Shown here in pieces: positions 32,478 through 41,569 of a stretch of DNA of 64,000 nucleotides. The DNA is from Klenkia soli (lineage in GTDB: Bacteria; Actinomycetota; Actinomycetes; Mycobacteriales; Geodermatophilaceae). Below the pieces are notes generated by a model, which did no database searches, was not told the origin of the DNA, and was given only the letters and a program-made list of their open reading frames with translations. The stretch spans positions 62,001 through 126,000 of the forward strand of contig NZ_FNIR01000002.1 in assembly GCF_900103975.1 (NCBI RefSeq), written 5' to 3'. Position numbers and translations under genes: made by a program. Within the stretch, counting starts at the first letter, position 1. Every line of letters starts with the position of its first letter.

Positions 32478-33454
32478 CAGGCGCTCAGACCGGGCGGGTT
32501 GAGCTGGGAGGAGTCGACGGCCTCGGCCGACAGGCCCCAGCGGTCGAGCACCTGGGCGTAGGTGCCGTCGGCGATCACGTGGTCGACGGCGGCCTGGAAC
32601 GCCGCGGCGTAGCCGTTGCCCTTGACGGTGGTCACCGCGATGTCGGCGGTGGCCGGCCAGCCGCCGCTGGTGGTCCCGGCGATGGTGAAGTCCTGCGGCG
32701 CGGTGGCGGCGCTGTAGGCCGCGGTCGGGTTGGGGCCGACGTAGGCGTCCAGCCGGCCCGACTGCAGCGCCAGGATCGCGTCGTCGTACTTCGGGTAGTA
32801 GTCGATGGTCACCGGCGCCAGGCCGGCGTCGACGTTCTCCTGGTTCCAGGCCAGCAGGATCTGCTCCTGGTTGGTGCCCGAGGCGACCCCGACGGTGAGC
32901 CCGGCGATGTCCGGTGCCGAGGAGATCTGCAGGCCGGAGTCGGCGCCGACCAGCCAGCCGAGCACGTCGGAGCGGTAGGTGGCGAAGTCGTAGAGCTGCT
33001 TGCGCTCCTCGGTCACCGTCACGTTGGATATGACGGCGTCGACGTCGCCGGACTGCACCGACAGCGGCCAGTTGGACCAGTCGTTGACCACGAACTCGAC
33101 GTCGAGGCCCAGGGCGTCCCCGAACAGGGTCGCCAGGTCGGTCTCGCTGCCGATCACGGTGGAGTTGTCGTCGGCGTAGAACGCCAGCGGCACGGCGCCC
33201 TGGGTCACGGAGACCCGCAGGACGCCGTCGTCGAACGCGCCGGCGGGCAGCAGGGCCACCGCGGCGGGGTCGACGGTGGAGTGGATCCGGTCCTGGTCCG
33301 GGCTGGTGTTCACGGAGATGGCCGAGCTGTCGGCTGCGGCCCCGGTGCGGGCCTCCTCCTCGATCTCGGCGCTGTTGCTGCACGCCCCGAGGGCCAGGAG
33401 TGCGGCGGTGGCCAGGGACAGTGCGACGGTGCTGCGCCGCAGGTGTGCAGTCAC
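32477..33454 (-). CDS. Amino-acid-type ABC transporter substrate-binding lipoprotein (first copy)
   Basis: 325 residues. Signal peptide and lipobox LLALGACSNSAEIEEEA, then SBP_bac_3 domain: LRVSVTQGAVPLAFYADDNSTVIGSETDLATLF, TVGVASGTNQEQILLAWNQENVD and GRLDAYVGPNPTAAYSAA. Likely binds a cystine-, methionine- or related ligand, given the SAM-IV riboswitch ahead of the operon (inference). The stop is coupled to the start of the tandem copy. Confidence 0.92.
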   Translation of the reverse strand: MTAHLRRSTVALSLATAALLALGACSNSAEIEEEARTGAAADSSAISVNTSPDQDRIHSTVDPAAVALLPAGAFDDGVLRVSVTQGAVPLAFYADDNSTVIGSETDLATLFGDALGLDVEFVVNDWSNWPLSVQSGDVDAVISNVTVTEERKQLYDFATYRSDVLGWLVGADSGLQISSAPDIAGLTVGVASGTNQEQILLAWNQENVDAGLAPVTIDYYPKYDDAILALQSGRLDAYVGPNPTAAYSAATAPQDFTIAGTTSGGWPATADIAVTTVKGNGYAAAFQAAVDHVIADGTYAQVLDRWGLSAEAVDSSQLNPPGLSA

Positions 33455-33529
33455 GGGTGTTCTTCCTCTTCTGGACGTGCTTCAGCTACCGGCGACGCGG
33501 GTGCGCCGTCGGGGGATCAGGGGCAGGAG

Positions 33530-34309
33530 CTAGAGGACCTTGGCCAGGAACGCCTTCGTGCGCTCGTGCTGCGGGTGGTCGAGCACGTCGGTGGGCGTGC
33601 CCTGCTCGACGATGCGGCCCTCGTCCATGAACACGATCTGGTCCGCGGCCTGCCGGGCGAAGCCGATCTCGTGGGTGACCACGATCATCGTGGTGCCGGT
33701 GCGGGCCAGGTCGGCGATGACGGCGAGCACCTCGCCGACCAGCTCGGGGTCCAGCGCCGAGGTCGGCTCGTCGAACAGCAGGACGGCGGGCCTCATGGCC
33801 AGCGCGCGGGCGATCGCCACCCGCTGCTGCTGGCCGCCGGAGAGCTGCCGGGGGTGGGCGTCGGCCTTGTCGGCCAGCCCGACCCGGGCCAGCAGCTCGC
33901 GGGCCTCGGCCTCGACCTCGCGGCGGTTGCGGCCCTGGGCCGACACCGGTGCCTCGACGACGTTCTCGAGCGCCGTGAGGTGCGGGAACAGGTTGAAGCT
34001 CTGGAAGACGAAGCCGAACCGGGTGCGCTGGCGCAGCAGGTCGCGCTCCTTGAGCTCGTGCAGGGTGTCGCCCTTGCGGCGGTAGCCCACGAGCTCGCCG
34101 TCCAGGGCGATGAACCCGCGGTCGACGGCCTCGAGGTGGTTGATGCTGCGCAGCAGCGTCGACTTGCCCGACCCGGAGGGCCCGAGGACGACGGTGACGC
34201 TGCCGGGCTCGACCACCAGGTCGACGCCGTTCAGCACCTCGTGGGCGCCGAAGGACTTGTGCACGCCGTGCACCTCCACCCGACCGGTGCGGGTCTCGAC
34301 GGCGGTCAC
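33530..34309 (-). CDS. Amino-acid-type ABC transporter ATP-binding protein
   Basis: 259 residues. Walker [15 protein letters not shown]-loop [18 protein letters not shown], signature [16 protein letters not shown], Walker [15 protein letters not shown] and H-loop [10 protein letters not shown]. It belongs to the polar amino-acid uptake group (GlnQ/HisP-like). The GTG overlaps the permease stop by 4 nt. It lies between permease and binding-protein genes of one operon. Confidence 0.95.
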   Translation of the reverse strand: MTAVETRTGRVEVHGVHKSFGAHEVLNGVDLVVEPGSVTVVLGPSGSGKSTLLRSINHLEAVDRGFIALDGELVGYRRKGDTLHELKERDLLRQRTRFGFVFQSFNLFPHLTALENVVEAPVSAQGRNRREVEAEARELLARVGLADKADAHPRQLSGGQQQRVAIARALAMRPAVLLFDEPTSALDPELVGEVLAVIADLARTGTTMIVVTHEIGFARQAADQIVFMDEGRIVEQGTPTDVLDHPQHERTKAFLAKVL

Positions 34310-35271
34310 CGGTGGTCCCCGACCGGGCGCACGCGGGACAGCCCCGCGGTCAGGTTGCCGCGCAGCCGTTGCAGCGGTGTGGGTGGCAGCGTGCGGACCG
34401 CGCCCTTGGCGTAGTACCGCTCCACGTAGTACTGGATCACCGTGACCACGGTGGTCAGGACGACGTACCAGATCGCGGCGACCACCAGCATCGGGAGCAC
34501 GCGCTGCGTGCGGCCGTAGATGACGCTCACGGTGTAGAACAGCTCGCCGAGGGCCAGCACGTAGACGATCGACGTGCCCTTGAACAGGCCGATGATCTCG
34601 TTGACCGCGGTGGGCACGATGGTGCGCATCGCCTGGGGCAGCACGATCTTCGTGGACTGCCGGCGCCGTGGGATCCCCAGCGAGGCGGCCGCCTCGTGCT
34701 GGCCCTGGTCGACCGACAGGATCCCGGCCCGGACGATCTCGGCCGAGTAGGCGGCCTGGTGCAACCCGAGGCCGAGGATCGCGGCGCCGAACTTGTCGAT
34801 CAGCGACAGCGTCTCGAACGAGGCGAAGGACGGGCCGAACGGGATGCCGACGTCGAGGGACTGGTAGAGGTAGGCGAGGTTGTACCAGAGCAGCAGCTGC
34901 AGGATCAGCGGCACGGAGCGGAACACCCAGGTGTAGCCCCAGCTCACCGCCCGCAGCAGCGGCGACTGCGAGAGCCGCATGAGGGCGAGCACGGTGCCCA
35001 GCGCGAACCCGAGCACCGCGGTGATCAGGGTGAGCTTGATCGTCATCCAGACGCCCTGGACGATCGACACCTCGCCGAGGTAGGCCCAGACCACGCCCCA
35101 CTCCCACCGAGGGTTGGTGATCAGCGAGTTCAGCACCATCGCCAGCAGGACGGCGACGACGGCGGTGGCGGCCCAGCGGCCCGGGTTCTTGGCCTTGACC
35201 ACCCGGAACTGGTCGTACGGGGTGCCCGCGGGCGGCGCGGCGGCCGACGGGCGGGTCTCGAGCGTGGTCAT
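34306..35271 (-). CDS. Amino-acid-type ABC transporter permease
   Basis: 321 residues. A long cytoplasmic N-terminus (about 30 residues), one anchor segment ([18 protein letters not shown]), then the HisM-type core with about five segments. The EAA loop is [28 protein letters not shown], close to the family consensus. Forms the channel for the ATPase and binding proteins of this operon. The ATG overlaps the stop of the GNAT gene by 4 nt. Confidence 0.94.
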   Translation of the reverse strand: MTTLETRPSAAAPPAGTPYDQFRVVKAKNPGRWAATAVVAVLLAMVLNSLITNPRWEWGVVWAYLGEVSIVQGVWMTIKLTLITAVLGFALGTVLALMRLSQSPLLRAVSWGYTWVFRSVPLILQLLLWYNLAYLYQSLDVGIPFGPSFASFETLSLIDKFGAAILGLGLHQAAYSAEIVRAGILSVDQGQHEAAASLGIPRRRQSTKIVLPQAMRTIVPTAVNEIIGLFKGTSIVYVLALGELFYTVSVIYGRTQRVLPMLVVAAIWYVVLTTVVTVIQYYVERYYAKGAVRTLPPTPLQRLRGNLTAGLSRVRPVGDHR

Positions 35272-35816
35272 CGGGGATCCCCCTGGAGGTCCTTCACGAA
35301 CGGGTAGATGCGCTGCTCCACGGGCAGGGCGCGCAGGGTCTCGAGGTCGGTGGGTCGCAGGTGCGCGGGGTCGAACATCGGGGTGTAGCCGGCGGCCAGG
35401 TACAGGTGGCGGGCCTCGGGCTGGCGGGGGCCGGTCGTGAGGTACACCCGCCGGGCTCCGCGCTCGACGGCGAGGGCCTCCAGCTCGGCCAGCACCCGGC
35501 GGGCGAGTCCGTGCCGGCGGTGGGTGGCGGCGGTCCACATCCGCTTGACCTCGACGGTGCCGTCGTCCGGGTGCGGCTTGAAGGCGCCCCCGGCGACGGC
35601 GACGCCGTCGGCCAGCAGCAGCACGAACGCGCCGTGGGGTGCGGTGAACAGCTCCGCCGGGTAGCGGTGCAGCTCGTGCTCCGCGCCGCCGAACAGGTCG
35701 CCGTAGCGGGTGTCGTACTCGACGGCGAGCTCGGCGAACAGCGGGGCGGCCAGCGGGTCGTCGGGATGGACGACGACGACGTCCACGTCGAGGCCGAGCA
35801 GGGGTGATCGGGACAT
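35268..35816 (-). CDS. GNAT family N-acetyltransferase, first gene of the importer operon
   Basis: 182 residues. GNAT core: [53 protein letters not shown] with the acetyl-CoA loop HRRHGLA, then [13 protein letters not shown]. Acetyltransferases often lead cystine or S-methyl-cysteine uptake operons, where N-acetylation detoxifies or channels the substrate; that role is inference here. It follows leader peptide 35886-35993 by 69 nt. Confidence 0.88.
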   Translation of the reverse strand: MSRSPLLGLDVDVVVVHPDDPLAAPLFAELAVEYDTRYGDLFGGAEHELHRYPAELFTAPHGAFVLLLADGVAVAGGAFKPHPDDGTVEVKRMWTAATHRRHGLARRVLAELEALAVERGARRVYLTTGPRQPEARHLYLAAGYTPMFDPAHLRPTDLETLRALPVEQRIYPFVKDLQGDPR

Positions 35817-35885
35817 GCGGGTGCTCCAGGGGAGGCGGTCTGGCCCCGGGACTGTGCGACCGGGGTGGGGGAGCGCGGGAACAGC

Positions 35886-35993
35886 TCAGCGACAGAGCGC
35901 GCTGTCGGTACGGACCAGGTCGATGACCGGCCGTCCGACCAGGAGGAGGACAGGCAGCGCCAGGGACCGCGGGGCGGCCTCGGGGATCTCCAC
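35886..35993 (-). CDS. Putative regulatory leader peptide (35 aa)
   Basis: GTG start with GAGGAG 6 nt upstream. The C-terminal half (VGRPVIDLVRTDSALCR) follows the actinobacterial leader-peptide pattern (R..HVDLxRxxSALCR) ending in Cys-Arg. It sits between the SAM-IV riboswitch (36022-36134) and the acetyltransferase-importer operon, so the operon has two sensing elements in series: SAM by RNA and, probably, cysteine supply by translation of the peptide. Confidence 0.72.
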   Translation of the reverse strand: MEIPEAAPRSLALPVLLLVGRPVIDLVRTDSALCR

Positions 35994-36021
35994 GTCGTCT
36001 CCTCGTCCCCCGCCGAGCGGC

Positions 36022-36134
36022 GGGGCTGCACTTGCGACGGTCGGACGCCGTCGCCAGGTCGTCACCCGGGGCACCCCACCGCAGCGGAGGGTTGCCGGCC
36101 AGCGAGCCGGGGCTTGTCGCTGGCACTCAGAACC
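36022..36134 (-). ncRNA. SAM-IV riboswitch (minus strand)
   Basis: Read on the minus strand: GGTTCTGAGTGCCAGC, AAGCCCCGGCTCGCTGGCCG, GCAACCCTCC, GGTGGGGTGCCCCGGGTGA, CGACC, then a hairpin (CGACGG...CCGTCG) and the pseudoknot-type 3' segment GCAAGTGCAGCCCC. It is nearly identical in the core to the copy at 27335 and to published SAM-IV RNAs as I remember them. P1 is GGTT/GACC. It controls the leader peptide, GNAT and ABC importer genes downstream. Confidence 0.93.
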
Positions 36135-36229
36135 TGTGCAGGAACGTAGGACCACCCAGGCCGATGCGTCAAATCCGATCGACTTGGTAGAGAATGGGCG
36201 GGTCCCCCGCTCCGGAGAGGAGGTCCGCG

Positions 36230-36307
36230 ATGCCCGACCAACCGCTCGTCCGCCGTCGGCACGTGGACCTGTGCCGCACCGGCAGCGCGCTGGGCCGGTG
36301 CCGGTAG
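36230..36307 (+). CDS. Putative regulatory leader peptide (25 aa)
   Basis: ATG preceded by GGAGAGGAGG. The peptide contains VRRRHVDLCRTGSALGRCR, the clearest match in the window to the RRHVDLCRxxSALCR leader-peptide family known upstream of actinobacterial sulfur genes. It contains two Cys codons. It precedes the FAD/NAD(P)-binding protein gene by 41 nt and is divergent from the SAM-IV/importer operon. Confidence 0.82.
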   Translation: MPDQPLVRRRHVDLCRTGSALGRCR

Positions 36308-36348
36308 GCCCTTCCCGCCTGTCCGCACCCCAGCTCCGGAGCAGCCCC

Positions 36349-38163
36349 GTGACCAGCTCGAACACCCTCACCGTCGCCCTCGTCGGCGCCGGTCCCACCG
36401 CACTCGGCGTGCTCGAGCGGCTCGCCGCCCGGGCTGCGGGCCGCGGGCTCGTCGTGCACCTGGTCGACCCGTTCCCGCCCGGTGGCGGGCGGGTGTGGCG
36501 GACCGCGCAGTCCGACCTCCTGTGGGCCAACTCATTGGCCCGCGACGTCACCGTGCTGCCCGACGAGTCGGTCACGGTGCCCGGCCGGGTGCTCGCGGGG
36601 TCCACCGTCGCGCAGTGGGCCGAGCAGGTCGGGTCGGCGCTCCCCGGCGAGGTCGGCGCGGCCGCCCGGGCCCTGACGCCGGGCACGTTCCCGCCGCGTC
36701 GGTTGGTCAGCTCCTACCTGCGGTGGGTGCTGGACTCCCTCACCGACCTCCCCGGGGTCGCCGTGCACGAGCACCGCACCCGCGCGGTCGACCTCGTCGA
36801 GCACGACGCCGGCGTGCAGGTCCTGCTCGAGGACGGCGACCGGTTGGACGTCGACACCGTCGTGCTCGCCCAGGGCCACCTCGGCCGCACGCGCACCGAC
36901 CGGGAGGTCGAGCTGGCCGCGGCAGCGGCCACCGCTGGCCTCACCCACGTGCCCACCGGCTACACCGCGGACCTCGACCTCTCGGTGCTGCGTCCGGGCG
37001 AGGACGTCCTGGTCCGGGGCGCCGGTCTGGCCTTCGTCGACCTGGTCACCCTCCTCACCGGTGGTCGCGGCGGCAGCTTCGCGACCGTCGACGGCACCCT
37101 GGTCTACCGACCCTCGGGGCAGGAGCCCGTGCTGCACGTCGGCTCCCGCCGGGGCACGCCGTACAAGGCCAAGCTGGACTACGACTGGGCCGGTCCGCCG
37201 GTGCCGCTGCGGTTCTTCACCCCCGCCGAGCTCACCGCCCGGTTCGGGGACCGCCCGCTGGACCTGCGGGCCGACCTGGCCCCCGTGATCGCCCGTGAGC
37301 TGGCGTGGGCGCACTGCACGGAGCTGTTCCGCGCGCACCCGGAGCGGGTCACGATGCCGTGGGCGGAGTTCGCCGAGCGCTTCGTCGCCGGCGCGGACCC
37401 CCAGGCCGAGGCGATCCCCGACCCGGCCGACCGGTTCGACCTGGCCGTCCTGGACCGCCCGCTGGCCGGCGCCCGGTTCGCCACCGGCGAGCAGCTGCAG
37501 GAGTGGGTGCGTGGCTACGTCCGGGCCGACCTCGCCCGGGCCGCGGACCCCGCGCACAGCGCTGACCAGGCCGTCTTCACCGCGCTGCTGTTCTGCCACG
37601 GCACGATCGCCGGGCTGGTCCGGGCCGGTCGGCTCACCCTCCGCTCGGCCCGCGAGGACGTCAGCGGCTGGTGGATGAACCTGTTCAGCCACCTGGCCAG
37701 CGGTCCGCCGTCCCCGCGGTCGGCCGAGCTGCTGGCCCTCAGCGAGGCCGGTGTCGTGCGGTTCACCGGCGCCGACACGGTGGTCACCCTCGAGGAGGGT
37801 CGCTGGGTCGCGCGCTCCGCGAGCACCGACGAGGTGACGACGGCGACGGCGCTGGTCGAGGCCCGGGTGCCGGCGGTCGACGTCCGCGCGACCACGGATC
37901 CGCTGCTGCGCGCCCTGCAGGCCCGCGGCACGGCCGCCGAGCAGCCCGGCACCGGCCGCCTGCACGTCGACGCCGGCCACCGGCTGGTGTCGGCCACGGG
38001 CGGGTCCGCCGAGCGGGTGCACGCCGTCGGCTTCTGGACCTCCGGGGCCCAGGTCGCGGCCTTCGCCCGGCCGCGCACCGACGCCCCCTTCTTCCACCAG
38101 GACGACCACGTGGCGCAGGAGCTGTGGGCGCTGGTGCCCGCGGCCGCCGTGCGGGCGGCGTGA
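36349..38163 (+). CDS. FAD/NAD(P)-binding protein (large FAD_NAD(P)-binding_9 type)
   Basis: 604 residues. The N-terminal dinucleotide-binding motif VALVGAGPTALGVLERLA is followed by DPFPPGGGRVWRTAQSDLLWANSLARDV, typical of the large FAD/NAD(P)-binding family (PF13454). A second nucleotide-binding stretch is DVLVRGAGLAFVDLVTLLTGGRGG, and LRFFTPAELTARFG occurs mid-protein. The reaction is not established. The leader peptide in front suggests a sulfur-linked oxidoreductase (inference). Start GTG 36349. Confidence 0.85.
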   Translation: MTSSNTLTVALVGAGPTALGVLERLAARAAGRGLVVHLVDPFPPGGGRVWRTAQSDLLWANSLARDVTVLPDESVTVPGRVLAGSTVAQWAEQVGSALPGEVGAAARALTPGTFPPRRLVSSYLRWVLDSLTDLPGVAVHEHRTRAVDLVEHDAGVQVLLEDGDRLDVDTVVLAQGHLGRTRTDREVELAAAAATAGLTHVPTGYTADLDLSVLRPGEDVLVRGAGLAFVDLVTLLTGGRGGSFATVDGTLVYRPSGQEPVLHVGSRRGTPYKAKLDYDWAGPPVPLRFFTPAELTARFGDRPLDLRADLAPVIARELAWAHCTELFRAHPERVTMPWAEFAERFVAGADPQAEAIPDPADRFDLAVLDRPLAGARFATGEQLQEWVRGYVRADLARAADPAHSADQAVFTALLFCHGTIAGLVRAGRLTLRSAREDVSGWWMNLFSHLASGPPSPRSAELLALSEAGVVRFTGADTVVTLEEGRWVARSASTDEVTTATALVEARVPAVDVRATTDPLLRALQARGTAAEQPGTGRLHVDAGHRLVSATGGSAERVHAVGFWTSGAQVAAFARPRTDAPFFHQDDHVAQELWALVPAAAVRAA

Positions 38164-38164
38164 C

Positions 38165-38515
38165 TCAGGCGGTGATCGAGCGCAGCACCAGCGCGGCGAC
38201 GGCGACCAGCAGCAGGAAGGCGGCCGGGCCGTAGCCGTTGTCCTTCACCCGCAGGTGCGCGACGACGGCACCGAGGAAGTACAGGACGACGCCCACCGCG
38301 GCGGCGATGCCCAGCGGCGCCCACAGCACCAGCCCGATCACCAGGCCCACGGCACCGGCCAGCTCCAGGGCGGCCAGCACGGGGATCCGGTTCGCCGGCA
38401 CCCCCACGCCGAGCACGGCCGCGGTGGCGCCCTCGTTCTTCGTGAGCTTGCCGATCGCGGAGGCGACCAGGGCGACGGTGAGGAAGACGGTGACGACGAC
38501 GGTGGCGATGAACAC
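38165..38515 (-). CDS. DoxX family membrane protein
   Basis: 116 residues, four hydrophobic segments, DoxX-like: VALVASAIGKLTKNEGATAAVLGVGVPANRIPVLAALELAGAVGLVIGL. The family has been linked to quinone or thiosulfate oxidation and to redox stress in mycobacteria, but its role here is unknown. It ends 1 nt after the convergent FAD/NAD(P)-binding gene. Confidence 0.85.
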   Translation of the reverse strand: MFIATVVVTVFLTVALVASAIGKLTKNEGATAAVLGVGVPANRIPVLAALELAGAVGLVIGLVLWAPLGIAAAVGVVLYFLGAVVAHLRVKDNGYGPAAFLLLVAVAALVLRSITA

Positions 38516-38605
38516 GGGTGCTCCAGGGGTCAGCGGATCGGGCAGCCCCCGCAGCGCCCGGGCGGGCGGCGCTGTTCCCGCCCGGTGATCACGATCCGGT
38601 GACGG

Positions 38606-38896
38606 TCACAGGGCCGAGCTCAGCGACCCCAGCACGGGGTTCCACTCGGCCACGGTGGTCGAGGCGACGACCCCGCGCAGGGCGAACGGGTCGGCGTCCA
38701 GCCAGCCCTGCACCTGGGCCTCGTCCTCGGCCCGGAAGACCAGCAGGGCACCGGCCGGCGCCGCCGGCCCGAAGGGACCCGACAGGAGCAGGGAGCCGGC
38801 GTCGGCGAGCCCGCCCAGGTACTCGCGGTGCTCGGCGCGCACCTCGTCCCGCAGGGCGACGTCCTCGGTGTAGCGGTAGGTGACGGCGACGATCAC
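38606..38896 (-). CDS. YciI family protein
   Basis: 96 residues from GTG 38896, preceded by GAGGAGCTCCGC. Signature YciI fold: VAVTYRYTEDVALRDEVRAEHREYLGGLADAGSLLLSGPF with the conserved His, and DADPFALRGVVASTTVAEWNPV with the DPF motif. Small enzymes or ligand-binding proteins of unknown physiological role. Confidence 0.88.
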   Translation of the reverse strand: MIVAVTYRYTEDVALRDEVRAEHREYLGGLADAGSLLLSGPFGPAAPAGALLVFRAEDEAQVQGWLDADPFALRGVVASTTVAEWNPVLGSLSSAL

Positions 38897-38947
38897 GCGG
38901 AGCTCCTCGGTCGGTGGCAGGACCTGCGATCCTGCCACCGCGGCCGG

Positions 38948-40492
38948 TCAGGCCAGGATCGCCCGGGTGACCGCGACCTGCTCGGTCAGCACCCCGCCGA
39001 TGACGGCCTGGGTCTCGTTGATCGTCTCGATCACCGTGCCGATGGAGGCCAGCGACGAGACGACGGCCTCGACCTGCTCCTGGATCGCGTTGATCTTGGC
39101 GTTGACGTCGGTGGTGGCCACCGCGGTCTCGCGGGCCAGCTCCTTGACCTCGTTGGCCACGACGGCGAACCCGCGGCCGGCCTCGCCGGCGCGGGCGGCC
39201 TCGATGGTGGCGTTGAGGGCCAGCAGGTTGGTCTGGGCGGCGATGCTGCCGATGGTGTGCGCGACCTGGCCGACCTGCTGGCTGGACTCGCCGAGCTGGG
39301 CGACGACCCGGTTGGCCTCGTCGGCCAGGGTTCGGCCCTCGCTGGCCACGTTGGTCGCCGAGAGCACGTTGCGCTCGACCTCCTCGATGGAGATCACCAG
39401 CTCCTGGCCCGCGGTGGACAGCCGCTCGGTCGAGGCGATGCGGTCGAGGGCCTGGCCGAGCAGGTAGGCGGTGTTGCGGAGGGCGGCCTCGCGGCCGGGG
39501 GACAGCACCATGGTCCAGGTGGCGAAGAAGTCCATCGTGCCGATGATCTCGCCGCCGACGACGATCGGGAGGCAGACGCCGGACTTCACGCCGGCCTTCT
39601 GGGCGACGGGGGCCCGCACGCAGTCGGTCATCTCGCCCAGGTCGGGGACGAAGAAGAGGTCCTTGTTCCGCCAGGTCCGACCGGACAGGCCGACGCCCGG
39701 GGCGAAGGTGGCCGACAGGGTGACGGCGCGGAACTCGGGGCCGGCGTCGCCGGACTCGCGCTCGAAGCGCAGCACGTTGGCCGAGGGGTCGACCCGCCAG
39801 AAGGAGCCGTAGATCCAGCCGAAGCCGGAGCGGATGGTGTCCAGGGCGATCCGCAGCGCGGCGTCGGCGTCGGTGGTGGTGGTGAGCTGCTGGAGCACCG
39901 AGGTGACCGCGGCGACGTCCTGGGCGGTCTTGCGGTCGGCCTCGACCGCGGCGAACCGGGCCAGGGACTGCGAGACCAGCGTGCCCACGCAGCGCAGCGT
40001 CGACAACCGCCGCGGGGAGGGGGTGAGCTCCTTCATGCAGAAGAAGTCCATGGTGCCGGTGACCTGGCCGTCGGCGAACAGCGGGAAGCAGATGCCCGAG
40101 CGCACGCCCACCCGCTGGGCGACCGGGGCGCGCACGCAGTCCTTCACCTCGCCCAGGTTGGAGGTGAAGACCAGGTCGCGGGTCGACCACGCGCGGCCGG
40201 AGAGGCCCACCCCGCGGGCGAACGTGGCGGTGGCGGTGACCTGCGCGAACTCGTCGCTCACCGAGCCGCTCTCGGAGGAGAAGTGCAGGGTCTGGTCGAC
40301 CGGGTCGACGGTCCAGTGCGAGCCGTAGGCGTAGCCGAAGGCGTCCCGGACGGCGGTCAGCGCCGCGACGACGGCGCTCCTGGTGTCGGTGGCCGCGGCC
40401 AGCGCGGTGACGACCGCGGTGACGGCCTCGATGTCGAGCTCGGCCTCGGTGGGGCCGAGCACCTCGCTGCGGGCGGTGCGACTGGCGAACAC
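38948..40492 (-). CDS. Soluble double-GAF methyl-accepting chemotaxis-type protein
   Basis: 514 residues with no membrane segment or signal peptide. GAF 1 (about 20-175) and GAF 2 (about 190-345) are alike: each has a YGSHW/YGSFW stretch and DCVRAPVAQ-x-x-GV-x-SG-x-C, so two cysteines are conserved in both copies. The C-terminus (about 360-514) has the MCP signalling hairpin [40 protein letters not shown]. The GTG start has GAGGAG upstream. It probably relays a cytoplasmic ligand or redox signal to a CheA kinase; no che genes are nearby. Confidence 0.9.
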   Translation of the reverse strand: MFASRTARSEVLGPTEAELDIEAVTAVVTALAAATDTRSAVVAALTAVRDAFGYAYGSHWTVDPVDQTLHFSSESGSVSDEFAQVTATATFARGVGLSGRAWSTRDLVFTSNLGEVKDCVRAPVAQRVGVRSGICFPLFADGQVTGTMDFFCMKELTPSPRRLSTLRCVGTLVSQSLARFAAVEADRKTAQDVAAVTSVLQQLTTTTDADAALRIALDTIRSGFGWIYGSFWRVDPSANVLRFERESGDAGPEFRAVTLSATFAPGVGLSGRTWRNKDLFFVPDLGEMTDCVRAPVAQKAGVKSGVCLPIVVGGEIIGTMDFFATWTMVLSPGREAALRNTAYLLGQALDRIASTERLSTAGQELVISIEEVERNVLSATNVASEGRTLADEANRVVAQLGESSQQVGQVAHTIGSIAAQTNLLALNATIEAARAGEAGRGFAVVANEVKELARETAVATTDVNAKINAIQEQVEAVVSSLASIGTVIETINETQAVIGGVLTEQVAVTRAILA

Positions 40493-40639
40493 GGGCACTC
40501 CTCGGGACGGAGCGCGCGGGAGCGCGCCGGTGGTGATCTCGGCCGCGCGCAGTGCATGTTGATCCGAATCGCCCGCGGAACTGGAACGGCTCCATCCATC
40601 GGGGGGAGAGGCGTGCAACGCCGTTGCAACGCGGCGTCG

Positions 40640-40653
40640 TCGCACGCGTGCGA
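40640..40653. promoter_or_regulatory. 14-nt perfect palindrome upstream of the coxD-like gene
   Basis: TCGCACGCGTGCGA lies 10 nt before the GTG at 40664, where the ribosome site would be. Just upstream, GCAACG-C-CGTTGC (40616 area) is a second inverted repeat. Either could be an operator for the coxDE-xdhC unit or an RNA hairpin masking the start. Function not demonstrated. Confidence 0.35.
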
Positions 40654-40663
40654 AGGTGGGCCG

Positions 40664-41569
40664 GTGAGCCAGCCCACAGCCACCCCGCCGTCCGCGGCCG
40701 CGCCGGCCGACCCGGATGCCCTGGCCGAGTCGCTGCGGGCGACCGGCTACCTGCCCGACGAGGGGCTGGCCACCGCGGCCTACCTGGCGCTGGCGATGCA
40801 CCGCCCGCTGTTCCTCGAGGGCGAGGCCGGGGTGGGCAAGACCGCGCTGGCGCACGCGCTGGCCGAGGTGACCGGCCGGCCGATGTACCGGCTGCAGTGC
40901 TACGAGGGCCTCGAGGCCAGCCAGGCGCTCTACGACTGGGACTTCGGCCGCCAGCTGCTGCACCTGCGCGCCGCCGAGGCCGCCGGCTCCGGCGGCGACA
41001 CCGCCGCGCTCGAGGCCGGCCTCTACGACCGCCGGTTCCTGCTGGCCCGCCCGTTGCTGCAGGCCCTCGAGGACTCCCCGAGCGTGCTGCTGGTCGACGA
41101 GATCGACCGCGCCGACGACGAGTTCGAGGCCTTCCTGCTCGAGCTGCTCAGCGACTTCACCATCTCCATCCCCGAGCTGGGCACGGTGCGGGCCGCCGTC
41201 CCCCCGCTGGTCGTGCTCACCTCCAACCGCACCCGCGAGGTGCACGACGCGCTCAAGCGCCGCTGCCTCTACCACTGGCTCGAGCACCCCGACTTCGAGC
41301 GCGAGGTCGCCATCCTGCGCAGCCGGCTGCCCGAGGTGACCGAGACCCTCGCCCGCCAGGTGGCGCGGGCAACCGCGAAGCTGCGCAGCCTGGACCTGCT
41401 CAAGCCCCCCGGCATCGCCGAGGCCATGGACTGGGCCACCGCGCTGCACACCCTCGGCGCCCGTGAGCTCGACCCCGACACCGCCGCCCGCACCCTCGGC
41501 GCGGTGCTGAAGTACCGCGAGGACACCGACCGCGTGCACGCCCTCACCCGGGGTGCGCTCTTCGGATGA
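40664..41569 (+). CDS. MoxR-family AAA ATPase, CoxD-like
   Basis: 301 residues. Walker [16 protein letters not shown], Walker [24 protein letters not shown], sensor region [29 protein letters not shown]. In the cox cluster CoxD is a AAA chaperone needed to mature the Mo-Cu site of CO dehydrogenase. It is followed by a CoxE-like VWA gene (ATGA overlap) and an XdhC-family gene, the cox arrangement. The structural genes coxM, S, L are not in the window. Confidence 0.88.
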   Translation: MSQPTATPPSAAAPADPDALAESLRATGYLPDEGLATAAYLALAMHRPLFLEGEAGVGKTALAHALAEVTGRPMYRLQCYEGLEASQALYDWDFGRQLLHLRAAEAAGSGGDTAALEAGLYDRRFLLARPLLQALEDSPSVLLVDEIDRADDEFEAFLLELLSDFTISIPELGTVRAAVPPLVVLTSNRTREVHDALKRRCLYHWLEHPDFEREVAILRSRLPEVTETLARQVARATAKLRSLDLLKPPGIAEAMDWATALHTLGARELDPDTAARTLGAVLKYREDTDRVHALTRGALFG

